Assembly: GCA_013368315.1 (NCBI GenBank)
Contig: JAACJM010000164.1
Span: 124,001 to 188,000 of the forward strand
From: Tetrapyrgos nigripes
Taxonomy: Eukaryota; Basidiomycota; Agaricomycetes; Agaricales; Campanellaceae
Direction: 5' to 3'
DNA length: 64,000 nucleotides
A program made the position numbers and the translations under genes. This document shows positions 45,833 to 57,969 of the stretch, one piece after another. Below the pieces are notes generated by a model, which worked only from the letters and a program-made list of their open reading frames with translations, searched no databases and was not told the DNA's origin. Position 1 is the first letter of the stretch. Every line of letters starts with the position of its first letter.

Positions 45833-46957
45833 TCAGACGTAAGACTGGTCAACCCAACTCGTCCATGAGCTTCCCAAGACGTCTGCAGCCGTGAAGCCAG
45901 CTGTTGAAGTCAATTTCTTTGCAAAGGAAGGTCGGGTACCGCTTGCTCCGGGACCTAAGAGAGTGATTAGTCCGGAAGCAGACAAGAAAGAAGAAGGCAG
46001 TACGCACCCGAGTTGTTGACCTCGACGAATTCGACATCAGCAGTGTTAGGCGTAGCAGCATTCCACTGTTCCCATCCCGCCGAGTTGATGACGGAGGAAA
46101 GCATCGTATTTGTAAATGCAACACGAGCCCATTGAGTCCAAGGTCTACCCAAGAATACCTGCCCCGTAAGGCTAGTAGTAGCAGCACTGGATTGGATCAC
46201 CGATGAACTGTCGATAACGAATAACGACTGATCCGAGGCGTCACTGGGACCATCAGCAGTAATTGCACCAGCGCCTACTGAGGCAATAGTGGATCCATGA
46301 ATGAAGGTACGGGCGTGCTGGCCAAAGATGAAGTCGACTGCGCCTTCGATATAAGAGGCACCGAAATATTGATTGCCTTGATTGGTGAGAAGGGTGTCTT
46401 GGTAACCGTAAAGACCAACGGCGTAGTAACCGAGCTGATTACCGTAGGAGGAGAGAGCGATAGCTTGAGATCCTATGCCGAACTAATAGATGCAATGGAG
46501 TGTCTTTAGGTCAAGTATGAGTAGTAGATGAACCAAGATTCACCGTATTCTTGACGTTGACATTGTATAACTTGAGGTTGTCCTTATGCACCCTAAACGT
46601 TCCACTCGCATCATCACTACCAGCTGCAGCTGCGCTCAAACTATGCTGGATGGTAACCTGATTGGCCGTTTGCGTTGCTGTGTTGGTGGTAGACCCCATG
46701 ATTGTCAACGGACCTGAACGAGTGATGGAGATTTGCTCGTTATACGTTCCAGGGAATATGAAGATCGTTTTCGAAGAGCTGTCATCAAGAGAGTTAATGG
46801 CAGCTTGTAGGGTGCTAAATTCGCCGGACTGGGTGCCGGACTGACGGACGACGACAGCGCCGGAGGGAGGAGAGGTACGAGAAACGCGTTTCTCGAGTGG
46901 AGAGGCTATGACTAGCTGGAAGATGGCGAAAAAGAGGGGAAGAGCGAGGAGGCGCAT
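45833..46957 (-). CDS. Pectin methylesterase (carbohydrate esterase family 8)
   Basis: Three exons (46957-46544, 46482-46008, 45954-45833) join in phase to 336 residues with no break. A signal peptide (MRLLALPLFFAIFQLVIAS) is followed by a KR site (PLEKR). Family motifs: GEFSTLQAAINSL, IFPGTYNEQISI, SQAIALSSYGNQLGYYAVGL, GYQDTLL (catalytic Asp), GAVDFIFGQ (second catalytic Asp), and LGRPWTQWARVAF (substrate-binding Arg/Trp). The C-terminus WTSWVDQSYV is close to the family end. The secreted enzyme removes methyl esters from homogalacturonan so that polygalacturonases or lyases can act; it implies contact with plant material. A TATA-like TTATAAAA lies about 60 bp upstream of the ATG. Confidence 0.92.
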
Positions 46958-47479
46958 GGTTAGCTATGGGGATAGATTTGGAGGAGGGACTCCTTGAGGG
47001 ACAAGTATAGATGGATGGTTTTATAAGAACCCATATGAGAAACAAGCTTGGCGGACCGTCTACAACCGTTGGTACCTCATGGTAACATAGGCATGTTAGA
47101 AGCATTTATGGCGAAATAATGGACATACTTACATTGATACAGAGCTAAAATAGATTCTCCTCATCGTCACGCAGACCACTAAACTCTCTCCCTTGACCGA
47201 ATATTCCCCAGAAGTCGTTACTTCCTCACTTGAAGCAGGTATGGGACCGGAAAGACATCCAGCTGACGACTTCAGAGCGTGTGTAGGCGTGTGTGTGAAT
47301 TCCATGAATAGAGCTGGATATTGTTCGGGAGATTTAAACCGTCCGAATGAGCGAGCGCACGCTCGATACGCCTGACTGACTGACGACTTATATAAAGGTC
47401 AACAAACAGTGGGAAATGTGTAAAGAGACGAAAAATTGGGGTGAATAACACGCATGAATATTGTCTACTTAGATCTACC

Positions 47480-47720
47480 AAGACCGCAGAGAGCGCTGGA
47501 TGGGTGTATGTATACTCTGACTCAAGCAGTCGCCGGCCGTAAGGACCGTAACGCGCAGTAAAGAGCAGGGACTGACATCCCAGGACTGAAACCGGCAGAC
47601 AACAGGGTAACCCAATAGACCGGTAGAAGACTTTGAGGCCTTCTTCCTGCTTCATACGGATGAAAAAGTTGAGGGGAAGGTGTAGAGGTCGTCTTCATCG
47701 CGGATTCTAGAGTGGGAAGG
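47480..47720 (-). pseudogene. Mitochondrial-carrier-like fragment (last exon)
   Basis: Matches 17030-17250 closely: EEGLKVFYRSIGLP, SVLGCQSLLFTARYGPYGRR and SEYTYTHPAL. Only this exon is present. It keeps CpGs lost in the 17-kb copy: GGACCGTAACGCGCAG here against GGACTGTAATGCACTA there. A relic with no upstream exons. Confidence 0.6.
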
Positions 47721-47784
47721 AGCGATTAGCGAGCGTGATGGCAAGGAACAGGAAAACGGATAGGAAAACGCACGCTTTTTCTTG

Positions 47785-48030
47785 CCCAGGTTCCTCTGCG
47801 TCGCCTCTCATACATACTCAAGCCCACTTCCGCATTCTTTTCCTTTTTCCTTTTTCCTTCCCATCACCGTTCTCGCTTCCGCGTTACCAACGTCGATAGA
47901 AGCTATACCCAGACATTGCCCAGACATACGGTTAAGGGAGAGTCGGGCCAAGACGAAGCGTAACTTGGAGCTACCAGTGACCACAGCTCAAGCAACGCTG
48001 CATGCGGGACGCATGAAGATTAGACTCATG
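47785..48030. repeat. Dispersed repeat copy 1 (partner at 59648)
   Basis: About 75-80% alike by eye to 59648-59875, in direct orientation: CCCAGGTTCCTCTGCGTC, CCCACTTCCGCATTCTTTTC, GTTCTCGCTTC, and GCGTAACTTGGAGCTACCA occur in the same order. Function unknown; may be decayed coding sequence. Confidence 0.65.
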
Positions 48031-48095
48031 CTGTCGAGTCTGGACAAGCGTTTTGAGTTAGGCGATGTCGAGGTGGGCGAGTGAACGAGTTGGCG

Positions 48096-48231
48096 TAGGT
48101 TCGGAGCAAACCCTTGCTCCAGGCCGGACGTAGCCGGCTAATCCTTCGCAAGTCCGCGTGAGCCACGCGAGCACTGCCTAAAGCAGTAAGGATCACGTCA
48201 TGCCGTCAGAAGGCGGCTTGGACCGAACCTA
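48096..48231. mobile_element. 136-bp multi-hairpin MITE-like element with 9-bp target duplication
   Basis: Terminal inverted repeats TAGGTTCGG (48096-48104) and CCGAACCTA (48223-48231) are perfect, and flanking GAGTTGGCG occurs at 48087-48095 and 48232-48240, a 9-bp target-site duplication. Inside, nearly every base can pair: GGAGCAA/TTGCTCC (48103-48120), GCCGG/CCGGC (48123-48138), an ATCCTT/AAGGAT stem (48141-48146, 48188-48193) enclosing CGCGTG/CACGCG (48155-48169) and ACTGC/GCAGT (48173-48187), and GCCGTC/GGCGGC with one G-U pair (48202-48217). GC-rich, no coding capacity. A 9-bp duplication is typical of Mutator-like transposition; the multi-branched interior is unusual. Confidence 0.8.
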
Positions 48232-48240
48232 GAGTTGGCG

Positions 48241-49125
48241 AGGTCATTCTTTGGATCGGACTTTGAATTTGGCATCACATGACATGTACCCCTAATCGTC
48301 CTCGAGTTGTCCTCCTAGAGCTTCACCTCTTCCAAGTTCTGGTATGTGCATATCGACTTATATTGTTCTAGTTATCTCTTTTGACTTGTATGACCTAATT
48401 TAAATCAGCTGGCATAAGCGCCTGCAAGTAGATACTATATTCTAACGTAGATATTCAATAGATACCAACTATGTTCTTGCTATGTCCTACTCTACTTGCA
48501 TCTGTGAGAACAGTTCTACTTTATCCTAGCAGTGTTCTATCGACAAGAATGGCTCCAATGCCTTCCTATGAGCCAGAACTGTTCTCGTTATTCCAACGGT
48601 GATGCAACCAACAACGTTGCATCAGAACAGAAGAGTGCCTGTAGATGGAACCTCTGGAATGCTGTTAGAACAATGCGTCAGGCTAGCAACAGGCTAGATG
48701 GGCGGCCTCGGTCTCGTTCGCTTTCCATACATGGTAATCCACATCCGAGTTACTGTACCTCAGTACCCACATTCCCCCCCGCTCCCGTGAGCACTAATGC
48801 ATGACAACAACTTGAACTCGACTGAGGGAATACACTGCAGGGATGAGTGGATATTTGGACAAAGTTTTTGGGTGAGCATATATGAGCTCTTGTTCAGAAC
48901 CACACCTACTCCATATGCAGGCTCGGCCTCAAAACGGTCCTATATAGAGTATGTTGGCCTGACAAAAACCCTATGGATATATTCGAGATTTATGCCAGCC
49001 CTAGAAATGTCCACTCATTTCCCCTGAGATAATTATTCCGTCTCATCATCAGGCACAAGAAGATATGTTCTACGCACTGGCGAGTTTGATGCTGGTTTGA
49101 CATAGTCTTCCCGCGAGTCCAGACC
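48241..49125. other. Non-coding stretch
   Basis: No gene recognised. It contains a short hairpin GATGCAAC…GTTGCATC (about 48600-48622). Frames at 48532-48804 and 48797-49027 lack features. Confidence 0.4.
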
Positions 49126-49734
49126 GCAGTATCTATCTTTTGTGTTGGTGGAGAAGTTGAGATGGTCTAGATTTTGGACTAATTTTGGACTTAAATCTGC
49201 CCTTGATCTGTGTTCTTTTTCTGCAGCAATGAATCAGTTCCTGACACCAAATGAGTCTTCAGCGCCATTTTTCCCAATGCCAGGGAGGAGGAGGAGGAGG
49301 AGTCGTCTATTACCTGGGCAAGGACCAAGAACTGATATGCCTGGGCATTCCGATGTAGGCTAGTTACATCGTTGTTCCCGGGATGACAAGATCAGAGCGG
49401 GATGAGCTTACAGCTTTATGTCTGTGGTAGATCCAGCCCCAGAACTTGGCAACACAACAATCCTACACTGGCTTCTGGCTTCTTGCAGTAAATAATATGA
49501 AGCAGTAATTTTTGCACACTGACATCTAGTTGTACGATTCTTCTGTCTTTAGACATAGTACGTGCAAGCTTCAAGTAGCGACGAGGCCTCAGCTCAGGTC
49601 CTACTAATGAACCAGGGTATCTTTTGATGGTTGCAGAGTTTGATGAAGTTGTTGTCCAACTGCGTAAAGAAGAGACATAAATACAGCACCGTCTGTCCAG
49701 TCAACTAGCGCATCAGCCGCCGTCTCTTACTTTT
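49126..49734 (+). repeat. Upstream part of the DUF6533 segmental duplication
   Basis: Shared in order with 62490-62828: CCAxATTTGGACT/TTTTGGACT, AATTTTTGC(A/G)CACTGACATCT, GTTGTACGATT, GAGGCCTCAG, AGGGTATCTTTT, and a TATA-like CATAAATACAGC (49676-49687 here). Copy 1 has about 250 bp more between 49270 and 49500. Keeping the putative promoter means the duplication carried the regulatory region with the gene. Confidence 0.7.
49676..49687 (+). promoter_or_regulatory. TATA-like box of DUF6533 copy 1
   Basis: CATAAATACAGC lies about 50 bp before the ATG and is conserved at 62773-62784 in copy 2, the same distance from its ATG. Confidence 0.45.
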
Positions 49735-51390
49735 ATGAGCTCTGCAGCTGCTTCTGAGCATTTTATTCATTCCGTTCAAGCATTTCAAAGTAAACAAGTG
49801 AGTTTTTTGAGTTTGTCTCAGTCATTTGTGCCTTGATATAAATTCTCTACAATCTAGTTCTTTGAAGGTCTGTCACGATATTTTCTGTTGAAATGCATAT
49901 ATAGCTTCAACATAATATCCAGCTGCATGTATCACTGTCATAGTGAGTAGGTTGTTACACCTTGAATTTTTTTTTTGATTATCAATTAACTGTAGGTCTA
50001 CAACTATGCCCTGACATTTGGTAAATCTTCCTGCTACAAGTTGATATCTCAGCATAAATTGACTTGTCCTTTTCTCAGAAACTGAACTCCAGTTGATCTG
50101 GAGATCACCTTGGAAATTGGGAAATTTTCTGTTTCTTTTCACTCGATATTTTGGGGTTTTGGGTGTGGTTTGGTCCTTGTACAGTGAGTTGTATTGAAAA
50201 CATTACCATCTGTTCAAACTTAAGAACATTGATTGCTAGACGATCAAGCACGATATCTATCTTTGGATAAATGCAAGTCTTTCAGCCAAATGACACTCTG
50301 TCAGTATTATCTCACCTGTTTCACCTTGTTAACTGTTTTTTGAAAACATTTTAAACACAGATATAAATGCGTGTGAATTTTCTATTGCAGCAAGTTGGTT
50401 ATTTGATGGCCATAATAACTGGCGCATTAAATTGATAACCATTTTTTCTAGTAATACTGACAGTCAGATGCTGGGCTGTTTGGGGCAAATCCAAGTACAT
50501 TGCTTGGATTCTTCTTGTTGGAGGCTTAATTCCAGGACCAGTTCTCGCAATCTATTATTTTACACAGGTTAAATATCTCAGCAATAAACCTGGTATTATC
50601 ACTCAGTTTTGACAGTGTACTTTGGACTGATTATTACTTTGCAGATCTGACTATTTACAATTCAGTCGGATTGTGTCCTGCATTTCTTGCAGGTAATGAC
50701 TCAATGGTGCACATGTTCACATATATATTGGTTTTTGAGATTGGTGAGTAGTGACAACTTAGAGCATCATATTTCTGTTGGAATTTGACACCAGGCTGCT
50801 TTAGTTATTTTTCTGTTGACAACATGGAAAGCTCTGCAAATCTACCCAGTGCGAACTTGTAAGCTAACCATTGGTTGAGTTTAGAGTCTGGCCTAGACTT
50901 ATTGAGATCTCATAGGGAATAGTGAAGGCGTTGAAGTTTCAAACGTCGTGGCCTCTTTCTTCAGAGATGGTTATTGTTTTTATCTTTATAATTTTAACCA
51001 TTGATTTCTGAGCAATTCCACTAATCCAGGTCTTGTATATAATCTGGTCATTATTGGTAAGTGTTCAGGGTAAGATCTGTTGACATACTTATGTTCACCT
51101 TGATCAACCCGTGCAGCAAGTTCTTGTATAAATATCGCGGTCAGAGTCAAAGCTCCTGAGTATCAAGAGATAAGCCTTGCGTAAGTTTCAGAACGTCAAG
51201 CAGAAACAGACCTGATGAATTTCTTTCTAGTTTCCAAATCATCATGCATTCACTTGGGACTTCCTACATGATGTTAAATCTGCAGAAGCAAGCATTGGTG
51301 GATTGTTCTCATCCAGCTCCATCTGCTGGTCAGCTAGAGAGTTTGAGATTTGAACCAGTTCATTCAGTCAGCGTGGTCCAGTCTGCGTAA
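49735..51390 (+). pseudogene. DUF6533-type membrane protein, copy 1 (decayed in the middle)
   Basis: Exon 1 MSSAAASEHFIHSVQAFQSK (ATG 49735) ends at Q|GTGAGT. Then come microexons of about 10 nt (TTCTTTGAAG), 20 nt (CTGCATGTATCACTGTCATA) and 25 nt (encoding VYNYALTF), followed by ETELQLIWRSPWKLGNFLFL and FTRYFGVLGVVWSLY, the DUF6533 signature. Later exons: VRCWAVWGKSKYIAWILLVG, LTIYNSVGLCPAFLAG, AALVIFLLTTWKALQIYP, FQIIMHSLGTSYMMLNLQKQ, ending VVQSA and TAA 51388. About seven membrane spans are expected. Around 50405-50445 there are a TGA stop and a one-base loss relative to copy 2, which is open there. So this copy is probably dead. Function of the family unknown. Confidence 0.75.
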
Positions 51391-51657
51391 AAAAATGGAC
51401 CATAAAAACTACGTTATTTACTGCTTTTATCTGTATTCCGGCTTTTACCAACTCTTATTCGCCAACTCACCCTGTACCCATTTACATAGTTGTATACAAA
51501 TCCTTTGCTGGAAATTGCTGTTAGGGTTGTAAGTAATGGAAGACTTATTGTCTTTTCGGACACATATCTGTAACCATGTCCGGAGTCTCGATTCAGTGTC
51601 CTCTTGTACTTCTTTCAATAGCTTTGATGCACAATATGTCTGTACACCAATCAAATA

Positions 51658-52059
51658 TACTGGGGTAAAGGGCCATCGCTTCACATGGCAAGTTACGAGG
51701 CCCTTTCACGTGGTCTGGTGGAGGGACCCAGGTGCGGTGAGGAACGGCGGAGGAAGCAAGGAAGAAGGTGCACTCGGATGCTGCCTACACTGCCTTGGTT
51801 ACACGTCGGTCCGAGGAAGCCGTGAACGACGTCGTGATGATCGCGACCGTGATTCCAGATGAGCTTGAAGAGCGCCAACGAACAGGGGTGGGAGTTTGAA
51901 CCTATACATCATCTTTTTGTACTTATCTCATTTTCGTGCACATATCCGGTCACATATCCGTTGAGCGGAAATTTGTCCCTTTTCGGCGTACAAGTATAAG
52001 AACTATCCCTAAAGGGCCTCGTATCTTGCCATGCGAAGCAGTGGCACCTTTCCCCAGTA
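51658..52059. mobile_element. 402-bp MITE with 49-bp terminal inverted repeats, TA target
   Basis: Left arm starts TACTGGGGTAAAGGGCCA and ends TTACGAGGCCCTTT (51658-51706). The right arm is its reverse complement (52011-52059, ending TTTCCCCAGTA) with about seven mismatches. TA dinucleotides flank both sides (51656-51657, 52060-52061). The interior has no transposase. TA duplication and the TACTGGGG terminus suit a Tc1/mariner-type non-autonomous element. It lies between the DUF6533 pseudogene and the 3' end of the ABC gene. Confidence 0.85.
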
Positions 52060-52185
52060 TATATCTAGTCTCCGTGAAACAACGAATATGATACAGTACT
52101 ATTGTAGGTTACTGAGAAGAATAAGACAGCCGTCAAATATACATCTAAATTTTATGCTCTAATTCTATCATATACATAAACAGTA

Positions 52186-55100
52186 TCATTTCCGTCGACG
52201 CAGAAGCTCTGCAATACTCTTTGTTCTTATTCTGAACCAGAAGGTAAACGCAAAGATAGCGGCGACCTGCAGGTCCGGTAAGTCACAGTTCACATACAGA
52301 GATGAACGTTAGGACTTACATTAAATACTATAAAACCAGCTAGAATGCCAATGTTTCGCCAATGATGAGAGCAGAAAATATTGAAGGAAGACGCCAGATA
52401 TTGGTCAGTCGTACTAACAGGACAGACTACGCAAGAACTCGTTGCATCAGGGTTGGTGATATATCCGCCTTTAGTCTCTATGAAGGTGTTGAGATACGAA
52501 GAACAACTTTGTCCCGAACGGAGGGTCAAGTCTGACGAGCTCGACGTCGGAACATCTTAAGTTATCACGACCAAGAGCTAAATGATGCCAAAGATGATGA
52601 GCAATTGATAGAGGATTGGGAGTTGACGAGCTTTACCTTGACCAAGTAAACCTTCAATAAGATACGTATAAGGGGAAAGCCTGTACATCCACTTCCACCA
52701 TCCAAGCTGGCTGAACGGCTGCATGCCACCATTGCTGTTAATGAGGGTCAGGATCAAAGGTCGCAAAGAAAAGAAAAGAATATACAAGGTGATGACAAAC
52801 GAGAAGATCAGACTGAACAAAACAGCTGCAATTTCGGCATCGGGACTCATCGCTGCTACCGCTTGGCCAATCGAGGTGTAATAGATAGGGAAGAGAACAC
52901 AAAGCATCAGGTAACTGTATCCCGCCCGGCTCGAGGAGTACCCGACCGTCCAGTACCAACACAAGAAGAATAGGGAGGTCCCAAAGATGTTCCACGGCAA
53001 TTCCACGAGAAATTGAGAAGTGACGAGAGCCGTCCAACTATACATGCGACTGGGCCGCTCACGGATCTCGTAGATATTGCGCATGTGTATGAAAATGACT
53101 TGCAATTGGTTGGCGAGAGGAACGCTGCGAGTGGTGAAGGGTAAGATGTAAGTTATCACACAAGAACAACAGCAGCCACTCACGAGATGACGGTAGCAAT
53201 GTAAATGGACTTATATATGGCCAAGACGTCAGTGACATGCCAAACGGAAGGAAAGAAGAATTTACTCACAAACAACTTATTCTGCGTCCCTTGTTGCGTA
53301 AACGGGCTCTTGTAGAACGAGAACCCGATGAAGATTCCAGACAATACCAACAGAACAAACTTGGACATGATGTAAGTGGCATTCCTCCAGTGGCTGAGCA
53401 TATCCCTCTTGATAAGCTGAGAAACCTGATGCAGCCAAGGCGTCGCAAACTCAGTATGTAGAGCTGCCTGCACAGCAGGCTTTTCTCTGCCTTCTTTGTG
53501 AATACATTCAATCTCGGTTTGAAGAGCCGCGGATTCTGGTGCAGATGTCCAAACGGAATACCAATCGATAACACTCTTGGCAGTAGCACCGGCACCGGCA
53601 ACGTCAAGCATGAACTCAGCACTGAAGATCGTTGAATAATTCAAGGTGTAAAGAAGAGCTGGGGCAAGGACGTACGGGTTCTCATCTACTTCACAACGCC
53701 TGGAGCCGTTACGCTCAAAGTAGTTGATCAGAGTCGTCGCATTATGGCCAAGGTCACCGAAGTACACAGTCTCACCTCCTTTGCGGAGCAAAAGTAAGCG
53801 GTCGAAAACCTAGTTGGACACCTCAGATCACGGTCAAGAGTTGAACTTGAATAGGCATACAACATACATGAAATAGTTCTGCAGAAGGCTAACGCAGAGA
53901 AGACTGTGAGAAACGCGCATGAATTTGGAGAAGGGACTGAATACCTGATGGATACTGTCGCAGATGAAAAAGGTTAGTTCCGTCAGGGAGGATAAGTTGT
54001 GTGGAAGGACTAACGTGCAAAGTATCGCCTGCCCATTGTTCGCCAACTCTCTCAAAAATGCTATAATAGCCCATGCACTTTGGGAGTCCAAACCTGACGT
54101 AGGCTCGTCCAAGAAGAGAAGCAATTTCGGCTGGAAGAGAACGAGACGATCAACGTCAGTGGGCAAGAGACCATGTACTAGTGACTCACTTTAGCAGCCA
54201 ACTCGACAGCGATCGTTGTCCGCTTCCTGTTTTCAATATTGAGGGATCCTACAGTAGCGTTTCTATACTGCTGCAAACCACACATTTTCAGGCATTGGTC
54301 GACGCTTGAAGGTAAGAGGAGTAAATAAGCAGAAGGAGGAAGCAAAAACTGGTGCTTACTAAGCTTCCTTCTCTTTCAAAGGAACCGAGATGGGCTGACG
54401 AAGCTGGGCAGAGAACAGAAGCGCTTCCCTGACGGTCTGGTCGGGAAGGTGAGTATCCGTTTGCTGACAGTAGCCGCTAAGGAAAGGTCATTGAGTTTAA
54501 AATCCAGGAAAGTTAGAGTAAACTGAGCTCACGTCTGCGCCTGGAAATCCTTCGGGAGATCTTGCCCGTTGACAAACCTGTACCCAGTTACTATGCCTAC
54601 GCTAACACGTTGTGCGAGAACGTTAAGAAGCGTCGTCTGTTGATAAACAAGTGTATAAGTCGTTGGTCACAACTTCAGCAGCATTAAACCTGACCTTCCC
54701 GGCTCCACTTTCCCCCATCAACGCAGTCATTTTACCCGGTTTGACGTATCCAGAGATGCTATTCAGCAGTCTCCTCTGTGTTTTCACCGTCCTTACTACC
54801 TAAGATAGGTACAGTGTAGTTGACGTTTTGCCAGGAGAACACGTCAGTCATGGCGAGATCAAGCTCTTGGAAAGAGGCTTTGGCATGCTTTTCGTTGTCA
54901 ACCGGAACTGTTTCGAACGTAACATCCTTATTGGAGCCAATCTCTTCATCTGACTGACGTTTCGAAGGACCTTTGCGCTTGTGGCCTAAAAGACTCTCGC
55001 GGCGGTACAGGACGACACTATCGGCAGCGTTGGTGCTGAGAGTCGTGTTAATCTCCGTGAAAATGAGACAAGCCCCAACAAAGCCGACGATGAAGGCGCA

Positions 55101-57885
55101 GATAATACCAAAGTTCTGATCAGGGCAGGGCAGGTAAAGCAGATCAGCATCATGACTGCAGTACAGTGAAAAATGGCACGTGAGAAAGTACCACTCACCC
55201 TCCAAATCCTCTCAGTCGAACTGACAAACCCAAAGTTCATTTCTATGAACCTATTACCATCAACAGCAGGCTGCCCGGGTATAGAGCCTATTGTGGTACA
55301 GACTTGATTATCGAGCGAAATGTTTTCATATCCAGGGCCTTGAGGTAGAAGGGTAGCACAGGTACCGTTGAGTGTACGGAACTCGTTGATCATAATGGAC
55401 TCGAACGCGTATCGGAAAGGATTGATGTAAGAAATCCACCCCAGCCCGCCAACCATCGAAGGACGAGGGATCAGGTAACCTGTATACATTGCGGAGGCTA
55501 GGATAACAACACCCGCCAACGTCTGGGCGACCGCTGTAAAGGTTGAGATGACAAGTCAGACATTGTAACTTTCATATGGAGTGAGAGGACACGCACATTC
55601 AGCACGACAAGCAGCAGCCAATGCCCTGAAAAATCCTTTCATCGCCAGCCGACGGTAAAAATGAACAGAAGGAAGATGCTACACATTTGAAGTTGTTAAG
55701 TTGATTCGCAGAAGGAAAATTGCAGCAAGACGAGACGTACAAGGCCTGCCCAGCAGACTGTTGAAGCTGGACCAGCTCATAGACAATCACACCAAACACG
55801 GTTATGGTCACTGCAGAAATCAGAAGGTCAACCAAAAACAAGGCGAGCTGTTCCATGAAGGGATGATAGAATCCCCACTGAGATTGGCGAAGGACGATGG
55901 GGCGTTGGCCAAAAAGTGATGGAATTTCAGCCATGTCTACAAGGGCTGAGAAAAGTAGGGTATAGAACAGGACACCTCCACGGGAGAAATACGCTGCAGT
56001 AGTCTGTTCTGTCTTGAGGTACATCGTTCCCACTATAATGGCTTGAAAAACGTAGGAACTAGAAAAACCACGTAAGGTTGAGTAAGTATTAAACAAGGTG
56101 GTATGTGCCAAAGGCAGATACTCACAAGACATTCAAGAATGTAGCCACCCAATTCCCTTTCAGCATCTGCAATCTTCGCCTCATGACCTCCCTTGCTTGT
56201 AACCCCAGTGACACTAGGTAAGCACTCCGTTTTCTAGACATCCTAACATGTTCACCCTTAACGCTTCGCTGATACGCTTCTCGAATCCTCGCTGGGTCCG
56301 AGTTCACGAATTCCTGCTTGTACGCCTGGATTTCAATCCGATTAAGCTCGGCCAAATGAGAAGTCTGGAAGTATGAAGCAAATTCAGCTGAGGTCTTGGG
56401 TACTGGGTACGTATGCGCCTTTATAGGGATGGTAGATGAAGGTGACCTAGGGATCCGTCCAGTGGGATCCGTGACGGCGACCAGGAAATCAGCGGTCGTT
56501 TGTCGATTGGCGGGCTCGTAGCCCATATCGATGAAGTACTGCCGAGCGGATGATGCAGGGCCAAAATAGGCGAGTTTGCCCTCATAGATAACACAGACCT
56601 GTTACAACTCATGCGCATAAGAACCAGAAAGGAAGAAAGAACTTGATCATGCACCTTGTCGAAATACTTGTAGAGGTTCTCTCCAGCCTGGTATAATGAT
56701 GCTATTGTCGTCATCTTCCCAAGGTCTGTCGCTGCCCTCAAGGCACGAGCGTATTCCAGTGCAGTAGAAGCATCCAAACCACGTGTAGAGCTACAATTTT
56801 GATCACTATCGGCATATGTCCTGAAGCAACGTTCAGAGCTAGACATTTACTCACTTATCCCAACTGACGATCCTTGCCCTTGCTGCTAACGTCTCACAAA
56901 TCGAAACTCGTTTCTTCTCACCTCCCGAGACACCTCGTATAGCTGCGTCTCCGACTAGAGTGTTCTTCGCGTGTGTCAGACCAAAGACCCTCAGAAGATG
57001 GGTGGTGAGTAAGTCTGCGTAAGCGTTGCGGGATAGACCTAGACGACCGTTGGAGGCCGGTGCGCGGAGACGAGCGGCGAAGGAGATGGTTTGGTTGACT
57101 GTGAGAGTAGGAAAATGAATATCATCTATGCTTTCAAAAATGGGGTCATCTATCTATCTATCTTTGACAGGCAGACACGTACCCTCGGGTGAATAAATCA
57201 CATCTCCACGGTACTGCTTGCGTACCTCTTCAGGCGTAAACGCGTCATAGTGTACTTCACCCTCAACAGAGTGATATTCTGCGCGTTGGTTCGCTAGGGT
57301 CTTGAGGAACGTAGAACAACCTGAGCCTGGACGACCAAGAACAACTGTAATGAAAGGCCAAGGTCAATAGCATGAAGTACTGACGTTCATAGTGACAACT
57401 TACGCAGCATTTCCCCTGACTTAACAACTCCTTCAAAGCCAGTAAGAATATCCCTCTTTAGGGGGTGCCTAGCATTGTTGACTGCTTCGGCAATGCTCAA
57501 GGGATTTAAGATGTCCCCAAATGTAGTTTGATACGAAGCTTCTGAAGCGAGACCCTGGACGCGTAGATTTTCGAAAGAGACACCAAGTGAACGGAGTGGC
57601 AAGTCGGACTGGTCGAGTCTGGGTGGCAAGTCAACAAGAGGGATTGACTCTGAATGTTCTTGACGTACTTTTCTACCGCAAGACCTAACAAACTTTCCAA
57701 ATCAAACGCGTCATCTTGAGCTTCAGTCTCATTCTGGGACAAGTTGTCTTTTCCGAGAGTGGTATTCTCTGAGCTTCCGGAGTCTACAACGAAAATGCAT
57801 TGAGTGGAAGAAAAAGTAGAGGTGAGATCAGGAATGTACAAGAAAGCTCTAGTTCTTCTGGGAGTTCTTCGACCTTGGCAGCCAT
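52186..57885 (-). CDS. PDR-type ABC-G transporter (full size, NBD-TMD-NBD-TMD)
   Basis: A plasma-membrane multidrug exporter powered by ATP, read over about 20 exons. First half: [20 protein letters not shown], Walker A-like GRPGSGCST (about 57340), [17 protein letters not shown], signature [13 protein letters not shown] (about 56920), [19 protein letters not shown], then membrane helices ([20 protein letters not shown]). Second half: [14 protein letters not shown], Walker A GESGAGKTT (about 54700), [60 protein letters not shown], helices, ending [10 protein letters not shown] and TGA 52186. This is the usual ~1450-residue PDR layout, with the degenerate first Walker A and signature typical of fungal PDRs. 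Two single-base frame changes are needed: near 57660 ([17 protein letters not shown]) and near 54770 (before [11 protein letters not shown]). Start [14 protein letters not shown] at 57885. Confidence 0.88.
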
Positions 57886-57969
57886 AGTACGGTGGATGAT
57901 CGACTGTAGTTCGAGTTGAGCAAAAATCGACAAAAACCCGGGGAATATTTAAGCCATGGGTTTTTAGTC

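Noticed and set aside
48096..48231. tRNA or snRNA gene
   Set aside because: It has several hairpins, but the cloverleaf arm lengths and the A and B box positions of a tRNA are absent; flanking 9-bp direct repeats favour a mobile element.
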